This document shows positions 5,681 to 9,827 of a DNA stretch of 9,827 nt, one piece after another. The stretch's first letter is position 1. Each line of letters begins with the position of its first letter. The position numbers and the translations under genes are program-made. The notes beneath the pieces were generated by a model. The model was given only the letters and a program-made list of their open reading frames with translations. It searched no databases and was not told where the DNA came from. The stretch is from Candidatus Phaeomarinibacter sp. (GTDB lineage Bacteria; Pseudomonadota; Alphaproteobacteria; CGMCC-115125), in NCBI GenBank assembly GCA_028279995.1, contig JANQMQ010000013.1:1-9827 (forward strand), read 5' to 3'.

Positions 5681-5846
5681 GTGTTGCTGACAATGCGGCA
5701 GTTCTCTGCTGTCAACATCTTCCAAGCCGACACAGCTTACAAAGCCGTGTCTTCAACCGAAGTTGCACATCGCTAGCCACACATTGTGAGGGTCTGGCGA
5801 TGCATTCAACCAGCTGGCAGCTTGGCCAGCTGGTTGACTTACAATG
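5681..5846. other. Gene-free stretch with two hairpins
   Basis: No gene seen between the recombinase relic and the desaturase stop. It contains ACACAGCTT-aca-AAGCCGTGT (5730-5750; one mismatch, G-U paired on leftward RNA) and a strong 12-bp hairpin (5807-5836). CATTGT (5782-5787) and ACAATG (5841-5846) bracket the second hairpin as outer arms. Confidence 0.5.
5807..5836 (-). terminator. Strong hairpin just past the desaturase gene
   Basis: CAACCAGCTGGC (5807-5818) and GCCAGCTGGTTG (5825-5836): perfect 12-bp arms around a 6-nt loop, 11 nt beyond the desaturase stop. Its place fits a 3' end processing or termination signal for leftward mRNA. There is no U-tract, so it may be a stabilising hairpin or a factor-dependent terminator instead. 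Confidence 0.4.
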
Positions 5847-7061
5847 CTAGCGGATTTGCCCCGAGCCCGCAGCTCTGAAGTGTTCGGCCTGCCTATCTAG
5901 CGCGCCTCCGACGCCCCAAACAATTCTGGCATCAGCCCCTTCTGGCAACACACCGTCCTTCTTTGCCTCCAGATATTTGTGCGAGGTCAACCACCATTCA
6001 TCGAAGGGTCTGCCAATTGGCCATGCGAGATGATGATAGCCATGAGCAATCATAGTTGAGTCAAGGATCGCCAAACGCTCCGCAACTCTGATGCACATCT
6101 TCATGCACCACCTTGCCCACCCCATAGGATCACGAGTAGGAGCAGCGCTTGGCATAGGGTTGTATGGGATGCGCTCCCAAGTGCGGGCTGCAAGCTCATT
6201 GATGTCGCGTGCCCCATCTTTGTGGCCATAGGTGTGTTCTGTGACCACTTGCATCAGGGAAGCTACATGGAGACCGGGTCCAAAAGGGATGAGACCCGCA
6301 GCAACCCAAACAGCGAATGGAAGCACAAACGCGCTCACGCACAGTGTCGAGAGCCACAAAGCCGCGAGAACCCGGCGGTAGGGCTTGCCGCGCCCAAGGT
6401 TGCTCCGCAAGCGATCTTTCAGAAACCGGTAGTGCCAAATCGGGCTCAGGGCTGTCCGCCAGAGCGCCTTCTTAAGGCTATCAACTTGATCAGGCCAAAG
6501 TCCCCAGTCTTTGAGAACCTTCCCGTCGGGATCAAAGTGTGTGCCGAGCATCAACGGCCTGTGATGCCGATTGTGCTCCCGGCGGTAATCCTGGCCATTG
6601 AGTGTCAGGGTCAAGATACTACCAGCGTCGAGAATAGCTTCTGTTATCCGGTGGGCAGCCTTCTTAGAGAGGCCTTTTTCGAGGTAGAATTTGGTCACAA
6701 CCCCATGTCCGGCCTCATGAGTGTGCCCCACAATTAGACGGCGTAGCCGCCCAATCATGCCGAGCTGGCCAAACAAGGTGGGCAATGCGGCAACTGAGAG
6801 TGCGATGGCACCTTGCGCAGCTACAGCGCTGCCACCGCCGGCAACAACGGCAAACAATCCGAGCCAACCGAGATCAGTTGCAAGCTCTCTTATAGGTGTG
6901 CTCCGGCGAGGAACAGAGCCCGGACTATCAATCCCCGTTTGAAGTATATGTAGTGGCTGCACTAGCGCTGGAAGCCTATTTCTGTCCGATAGCACAATCT
7001 CTATTGGATCAATTGAGTCAAAACACTCTATTCTAGTGATTTTTCTAGGATTAATCTTCAT
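5847..7061 (-). CDS. Membrane fatty acid desaturase-type di-iron enzyme
   Basis: 404 residues from ATG 7061, which has AGGAGG 5 nt upstream; the open frame continues to a GTG at 7103 without a better site. Three histidine boxes typical of membrane desaturases/hydroxylases are visible: HTHEAGH (113-119), HNRHH (163-167) and HGYHH (340-344), with extra His at 276 and 280 (EHTYGH). These ligate two irons that use O2 and electrons to insert a double bond or hydroxyl in a lipid-type substrate. Hydrophobic stretches lie about 64-100 and 232-270. The N-terminal 55 residues are soluble. The exact substrate cannot be told; desaturase, hydroxylase and ketolase-like members share these boxes. It is surrounded by unrelated, apparently mobile genes and has no lipid-pathway neighbour. 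Expression is probably controlled by the start-codon hairpin (7054-7089). Confidence 0.85.
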   Translation of the reverse strand: MKINPRKITRIECFDSIDPIEIVLSDRNRLPALVQPLHILQTGIDSPGSVPRRSTPIRELATDLGWLGLFAVVAGGGSAVAAQGAIALSVAALPTLFGQLGMIGRLRRLIVGHTHEAGHGVVTKFYLEKGLSKKAAHRITEAILDAGSILTLTLNGQDYRREHNRHHRPLMLGTHFDPDGKVLKDWGLWPDQVDSLKKALWRTALSPIWHYRFLKDRLRSNLGRGKPYRRVLAALWLSTLCVSAFVLPFAVWVAAGLIPFGPGLHVASLMQVVTEHTYGHKDGARDINELAARTWERIPYNPMPSAAPTRDPMGWARWCMKMCIRVAERLAILDSTMIAHGYHHLAWPIGRPFDEWWLTSHKYLEAKKDGVLPEGADARIVWGVGGALDRQAEHFRAAGSGQIR

Positions 7062-7089
7062 ATCATCCTCCTTTGGATGATATGAAGAT
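7054..7089 (-). promoter_or_regulatory. Perfect 15-bp hairpin containing the desaturase start codon
   Basis: In the leftward mRNA, AUCUUCAUAUCAUCC (7089-7075) pairs perfectly with GGAUGAUAUGAAGAU (7068-7054) across loop AAAGGA. The start AUG (7061-7059) is in the 3' arm. The SD AGGAGG occupies the loop plus the first two stem bases. In this fold the initiation site is sequestered. It may be a translational switch (temperature, trans-acting RNA or protein) or, at DNA level, a dyad operator. The fold is directly visible; the function is inference. Confidence 0.65.
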
Positions 7090-7337
7090 GCTTTCCGAAT
7101 CACATTTTTCTTATTTTATGCCACCTATATTCGCCTTTAATACATTTTTAACTTATAGATTACTTTTATGATAGAGCACCTATTGGTGCCGATGCGTGTT
7201 AACCAAAAGGCAGCATTCTTTGCTTAGCCGCTATAGCAACCGCTTTAGATGGAAAAGGTGATTTTGGGGTTTTATTAGAAAAACCCCTTGAAGATATCTG
7301 CGTGCTCTATACGCTGGTGGTGAAGGGGTGTATAAGG
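7090..7337. other. AT-rich divergent intergenic region
   Basis: Clearly richer in A/T than the rest of the window and lies between divergent starts at 7061 and 7338, so it should hold both promoters. I could not pair convincing -35 and -10 boxes. Hairpins: GCACC-tatt-GGTGC (7176-7189) and GGGGTTTT-attaga-AAAACCCC (7266-7287); the latter has no T-tract on either side. The composition shift suggests a junction between pieces of different origin. Confidence 0.45.
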
Positions 7338-8177
7338 ATGAGTCTGCCCGAATCACTTTCTCCGATTCTCGACATGCCTGGTGTCAGCATGCGGCAGTAC
7401 CTGCGTTCGTTCGCTGGTTATAGGTACTGCTACGTAGCGGGCTTAAGGGAAGTGCTGGACCTTGTTGTCCAGCTGGACGGCTCCTACAAAAGCATCTCAA
7501 AAGTTAAGACTGCCGTTAAGGGTGTGAAAGGTCATGCTCTGGATCAGCTGCCGCAAGGCTGGATCGACGCGGCTCCAGGTTGCGATTGGGATGAAGGCTT
7601 TTCCATTGCCCAGATTGACGAGGCAGCCAAACCTCACCCCATTAGCTTGGACAGGGCGTGCCTAATCATCTGCACGCTCGCGTACTTCCTTGTGCACAAA
7701 GGCATAAAGATCGATCTAAGTAGATGGATTAGATTGCGGCCGGCAATCTATGTGGTCCGTCGGTTTGACCAAAATTACCTGTTCACGCTTAAGAAACATG
7801 AACTGGATGGGAAGCTGACAGCATACGATGCGCTCTCCCGAGTAATGACGCGATTGGCTGCATGTTGCACTGGCAGGAGTGGAGACAACCCTCAAGGTTC
7901 AGCAGCGCATACGCTACAGGAAATGACTGAGGGTGTTCCGACAACCTACTTCACCGCCAAGCTGGTAGTGGAGTTTTGCCGGCAACTTGGGCTTGATGAC
8001 CCTCTACGTATTGAGGGTTTGGAAGAACGGGCAGACAACGGATTGCTGGTCAAAAAGAAGAGGGCAACGCTATCAGAGCCAGTGGTTGTAATGAGAGATG
8101 TTGAAGGTGCGCCCATTCACGAAGCAGCTACGGCAATCGACTACCTTCAGCACATGCCCAAAGGCGGGATCACATAG
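7338..8177 (+). CDS. 279-residue protein, unknown function
   Basis: Start ATG 7338, with AAGGGG 9 nt upstream (7323-7328); the frame is open back to GTG 7302. The protein is soluble with mixed composition. A hydrophobic patch AIYVVRRF follows a segment DRACLIICTLAYFLVHKGIK (about residues 106-125) that could be a buried helix. Basic stretches (KSISKVKTAVKGVKG near 53-67; LLVKKKRATL near 237-246) hint at nucleic acid contact. There is a Cys pair AACCTG. I recognise no family or catalytic motif. Its 3' end overlaps by 8 bp the convergent alpha-CTD-like gene, which implies opposing transcription. It may belong with that two-gene operon as one module, but this is only position. Confidence 0.65.
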   Translation: MSLPESLSPILDMPGVSMRQYLRSFAGYRYCYVAGLREVLDLVVQLDGSYKSISKVKTAVKGVKGHALDQLPQGWIDAAPGCDWDEGFSIAQIDEAAKPHPISLDRACLIICTLAYFLVHKGIKIDLSRWIRLRPAIYVVRRFDQNYLFTLKKHELDGKLTAYDALSRVMTRLAACCTGRSGDNPQGSAAHTLQEMTEGVPTTYFTAKLVVEFCRQLGLDDPLRIEGLEERADNGLLVKKKRATLSEPVVVMRDVEGAPIHEAATAIDYLQHMPKGGIT

Positions 8178-8505
8178 GAGCCGGGAACTGCACAGCATTG
8201 CCCGGCTCCCCATCAAAGCCATGCTTGGCCTCAAACGAGACCTCGACCGTTTCCATTAACGCAATCATCCGGCGCTTGTTGGCTTGGCCGCAGGGAAACA
8301 ACCGAAAAAACTGATCTTCGTTGAATCGCGTCAGATGGCGGAGCGTTGTTACGCCGGACGCTCTTAAGTCTGACAGGTAGTGGTAAAAAGATAGCGAGTT
8401 TCCTGCCATCATTGTCAGCCTCAACTCAAGAGTCAGGTCTTCAATGTCATCGCATCGCCTGGGCTGAGACCGCTGCATTCGCTCTTGGATCAGGCTGGCG
8501 ATCAT
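8170..8505 (-). CDS. Small protein with RNA polymerase alpha-CTD-like region
   Basis: 111 residues from ATG 8505, with a GGGGG run close upstream and an ATGA overlap with the ribbon-helix-helix gene before it. Residues about 37-88 (SLSFYHYLSDLRASGVTTLRHL and FNEDQFFRLFPCGQANKRRMIALMETV) follow the helix / helix-hairpin-helix layout of the alpha subunit C-terminal domain: L-(K/R)-A-x-x-(I/V)-x-x-(I/L)-x-x-L, then an acidic helix, then a G-x-x-(K/N)-(K/R) turn and a last helix. The family binds UP-element DNA and activators. Here the domain stands almost alone. The key alpha Arg (265 in E. coli) is not conserved in my alignment. Function as a transcription or DNA-binding accessory is inference; remote similarity could be a generic HhH fold. 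Confidence 0.55.
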   Translation of the reverse strand: MIASLIQERMQRSQPRRCDDIEDLTLELRLTMMAGNSLSFYHYLSDLRASGVTTLRHLTRFNEDQFFRLFPCGQANKRRMIALMETVEVSFEAKHGFDGEPGNAVQFPAPM

Positions 8506-8723
8506 TGTCCCCCCATCAGATCCATTTGGTGATCTGGAAACTCGTACCGACCAATAAACTCCGATACTGCCTTCCTCACCAACCAAGCTTCGGAACGGTC
8601 TTCCTCGTTGCGGAGTATCTCCTGCATTAATTGGTGCATAGGCCCGCTGATAGACACCGAAATGCGTTTGTTGAACGGTCCTGAACCTGGCTCCAGGGAT
8701 TTTCTCATATAATTAGATCTCAT
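8502..8723 (-). CDS. Ribbon-helix-helix DNA-binding protein
   Basis: 73 residues from ATG 8723 (weak SD GTGAAG just upstream). Other in-frame ATGs at 8708 and 8735 have no better site, so the start is uncertain by about five residues either way. Core: FNKRISVSISGPMHQLMQEI (strand then helix A, residues 17-36), turn NEEDRSE, then helix B AWLVRKAVSEFIGRYE (46-61). This is the CopG/Arc/MetJ-type fold, which binds DNA as a dimer through the N-terminal strand. Its stop overlaps the start of the alpha-CTD-like gene (ATGA), so the two are one operon. The 17-bp palindrome right upstream is the obvious candidate for self-binding and autoregulation. Confidence 0.75.
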   Translation of the reverse strand: MRSNYMRKSLEPGSGPFNKRISVSISGPMHQLMQEILRNEEDRSEAWLVRKAVSEFIGRYEFPDHQMDLMGGQ

Positions 8724-8733
8724 CACTTCACTC

Positions 8734-8750
8734 TTCATCACAGTGATGAA
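8734..8750. promoter_or_regulatory. 17-bp palindrome, probable autoregulatory operator
   Basis: TTCATCAC-a-GTGATGAA: perfect 8-bp arms around one base, 11 nt before the ribbon-helix-helix start. A further CATCACTTC (8721-8729) repeats part of the arm. Ribbon-helix-helix repressors usually bind short dyads in their own promoter (family knowledge). Confidence 0.6.
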
Positions 8751-8850
8751 TGAAAGAGCGCAGAAAGTCAAGATATTATGAGCAGAGAATTAAGTGCTAC
8801 TAGATCTTGTGTGCATATCTACTAAACCTGCACCCGCGAGCACTTAGTGC

Positions 8851-8925
8851 GTGAAGCCGTGCCGCGAGATGTGCACGTGAAGCCGTGCCGCGAGATGTGC
8901 ACGTGAAGCCGTGCCGCAAGTAGTG
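8851..8925 (+). repeat. 26-bp direct tandem repeats (2.8 copies)
   Basis: Unit starts GTGAAGCCGTGCCGCGAGAT followed by GTGCAC. Copies 8851-8876 and 8877-8902 are identical. The third (8903-about 8925) diverges after GTGAAGCCGTGCCGC and then enters a hairpin. Contiguous units of this size could be iterons for a replication protein or simply tandem duplication. Confidence 0.85.
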
Positions 8926-8950
8926 TCCTGTCACACACAGGACCTACTTG
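8917..8950. repeat. Long hairpin with one bulged base
   Basis: CAAGTAG-t-GTCCTG (8917-8930) pairs with CAGGAC-CTACTTG (8938-8950) around a 7-nt loop: 13 bp with one unpaired T. No T-tract follows. It begins inside the third tandem repeat unit, so the two structures are joined. Confidence 0.7.
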
Positions 8951-8955
8951 TTCAA

Positions 8956-8977
8956 GGGAGACGCTGGGCGCTCTCCC
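8956..8977. repeat. GC-rich hairpin
   Basis: GGGAGA-CGC with loop TGG pairs with GCG-c-TCTCCC: 9 bp with one bulged C. It directly follows the 8917-8950 hairpin. Confidence 0.55.
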
Positions 8978-9058
8978 GTTGAAAATCCCTCTCGCCTGAT
9001 GGCGCTTCCAGGCATCGAGCCTTCCAACACCAGCAAACGACCGCCCGTTTGATCGGCG

Positions 9059-9087
9059 CTTGGGGGAGCCTCCATGCTGCCCCCAAG
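9059..9087. repeat. CTTGGGGG / CCCCCAAG hairpin
   Basis: CTTGGGGG (9059-9066) and CCCCCAAG (9080-9087), perfect 8-bp arms around a 13-nt loop. It is followed by ACCCCC. No T-tract. Confidence 0.65.
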
Positions 9088-9164
9088 ACCCCCATGGCAA
9101 GAGGTATCGTCGCTTGACCACTCGTCAGGGTAACAGCCCCCGACACCCGCCGGTCAGGACTTTC

Positions 9165-9176
9165 GCGTCGCGACGC
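9165..9176. repeat. 12-bp perfect palindrome
   Basis: GCGTCGCGACGC. It overlaps an alternative inverted repeat GTCGCG-acgca-CGCGAC (9167-9183). It may be a protein-binding site. Confidence 0.5.
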
Positions 9177-9300
9177 ACGCGACAATTTCATTGCACCTAA
9201 ACATCTATCAGCGACCATTGAATTGTGATGTCGACGCTGGTTGAAATTGCGTCGATTGCAAACCACGCGAGGTGTATGACGATGGATACATACCGAAGAA

Positions 9301-9827
9301 CTAAAATGCTTTCGGCGTCCTTTGCTTTTCGCCTGCAAGCAGGTTGTCAACGTATGTACCAGGCCAGGAAATGCCCAAGCCTTTATAGTCCTCAACAACT
9401 TCTTGTAGTTCATCCGCTACATCCTCGCCACAGACTTGGGCAACTGCCAGTTTGCTGAGACGCCAATGCAGTCTTTCTAACGGATGGTCGGATTTAAACG
9501 CTGCATCGAGCTGGCGCAGTTTACTTGACGCCTGGGCGATGTCGCCGGACAGAAAGAGGCTATCCGCGCAGCCAAGTTGGGCCCAAAGGAGAGAGTCGAC
9601 GTTCCCAATACGCCGTGCTTGCGTTCCGGCTTTATCGTACAGGTCGATAGCTCGTTTATGGTTGCCAGAATGCCTTTCAACCTCCGCTTGCGCCAGATAC
9701 GAATTGCCGATGTCGCGAGGCGCTTTCGCGCTCGTCGCGTTTTCAAGAGCTCTCGCAGCAGCGCCGGAAGCTTCGGTGAGTCCGTCGGCTAAGAAGACTA
9801 GACTCCGCGCGACGGTTCGATAGCAAC
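9301..9827 (-). CDS. TPR-like helical repeat protein, N-terminus beyond window
   Basis: 174 residues are visible, open through the right edge and ending at TAG 9303-9301. The sequence is a run of paired amphipathic helices, e.g. APRDIGNSYLAQAEVERHSG with NHKRAIDLYDKAGTQARRIG, then SLLWAQLGCADSLFLSGDIA and QASSKLRQLDAAF. The small-residue and A-x-x-x-Y/L spacing resembles tetratricopeptide repeats (about 34 residues each), followed by a C-terminal helical part ending EKQRTPKAF. TPR arrays mediate protein contacts. In accessory DNA they often form the sensor end of larger ATPase or regulator proteins, but nothing here shows what the missing N-terminus is. Leftward; nearest gene downstream is the ribbon-helix-helix operon across the structured region. 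Confidence 0.65.
   Translation of the reverse strand, partial: CYRTVARSLVFLADGLTEASGAAARALENATSAKAPRDIGNSYLAQAEVERHSGNHKRAIDLYDKAGTQARRIGNVDSLLWAQLGCADSLFLSGDIAQASSKLRQLDAAFKSDHPLERLHWRLSKLAVAQVCGEDVADELQEVVEDYKGLGISWPGTYVDNLLAGEKQRTPKAF

Larger units (their letters stand above)
8751..9300. other. Gene-free structured region, candidate origin or cis-acting locus
   Basis: About 550 nt in which no frame carries a credible gene. It holds TAAGTGCT (8791-8798) mirrored by AGCACTTA (8839-8846), a 26-bp tandem repeat (8851-8925), hairpins at 8917-8950, 8956-8977 and 9059-9087, a small inverted repeat CAAACG/CGTTTG (9034-9051) and a 12-bp palindrome (9165-9176). Direct repeats beside several hairpins are typical of replication or transfer origins and of some noncoding RNA loci. 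No DnaA box, AT-rich opening region or known nick site was recognised, so the role is open. Confidence 0.4.

Noticed and set aside
7266..7287. GGGGTTTT/AAAACCCC hairpin as an intrinsic terminator
   Set aside because: No T-tract follows on either strand and no gene ends just before it.
8851..8925. Possible CRISPR array (26-bp repeats)
   Set aside because: Units are contiguous with no unique spacers and fewer than three full copies.
8921..8935. TGTCCTGTC as a conjugative nick site resembling the IncP ATCCTG core
   Set aside because: The first core base differs, it lies inside a hairpin rather than beside one, and no relaxase gene is visible to support it.
8822..9413. Leftward open frames over the structured region (about 99 and 153 codons)
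   Set aside because: No ribosome sites, translated repeats and hairpins give implausible Arg/Ser/Thr-rich products; one runs antisense-frame through the start of the TPR-like gene.
9225..9458. 77-codon rightward frame
   Set aside because: It overlaps the TPR-like gene in antisense, has no ribosome site and no recognisable pattern.

Overview
The window looks like accessory DNA from a conjugative plasmid or integrative element of a high-GC proteobacterium, most likely an alphaproteobacterium. That placement is inferred from base composition, strong GGAGG-type ribosome binding sites and the style of the type IV coupling protein; no rRNA, tRNA or housekeeping gene is present to fix it.

Left part (1-2500): a leftward block ends in a truncated VirD4/TraG-like coupling protein (1-1210). 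Upstream of it lie two small membrane proteins (1289-1492, 1523-1819) and a Cys-rich 145-residue protein (1952-2389). An intrinsic terminator sits directly in front of the coupling-protein gene. The visible coupling protein begins with its cytosolic part and shows no N-terminal membrane anchor.

Middle (2500-5700): a rightward helix-turn-helix protein (2503-3222) is followed by an intergenic stretch with a 24-bp tandem repeat and a 22-bp palindrome, then an acidic coiled-coil protein (3424-4119). A leftward secreted protein (4116-4580) converges on it. Next is a rightward, translationally overlapping trio: a 40-codon ORF (4621-4743), a small serine recombinase (4743-5345) and a 55-residue protein (5342-5509). 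Two inverted 22-bp copies of a dyad with an asymmetric core (4577-4598 and 4703-4724) flank the start of the trio and could be recombinase sites around an invertible segment. A decayed C-terminus of a second, related recombinase lies at 5564-5680.

Right part (5700-9827): a leftward membrane di-iron (fatty acid desaturase-type) gene (5847-7061) has its start codon buried in a perfect 15-bp mRNA hairpin. Across an AT-rich divergent region is an unrecognised 279-residue gene (7338-8177). Converging on that is a leftward two-gene operon: a ribbon-helix-helix protein (8502-8723) and a small protein with an RNA-polymerase alpha-CTD-like helix-hairpin-helix region (8170-8505). From 8751 to 9300 I see no gene but a dense set of repeats and hairpins, a candidate origin or other cis-acting locus. 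The window ends in the C-terminal part of a TPR-like protein (9301-9827, leftward).

The strongest items for follow-up are the candidate invertible switch beside the recombinase, the start-codon hairpin of the desaturase, the recombinase relic, and the structured region 8820-9190.
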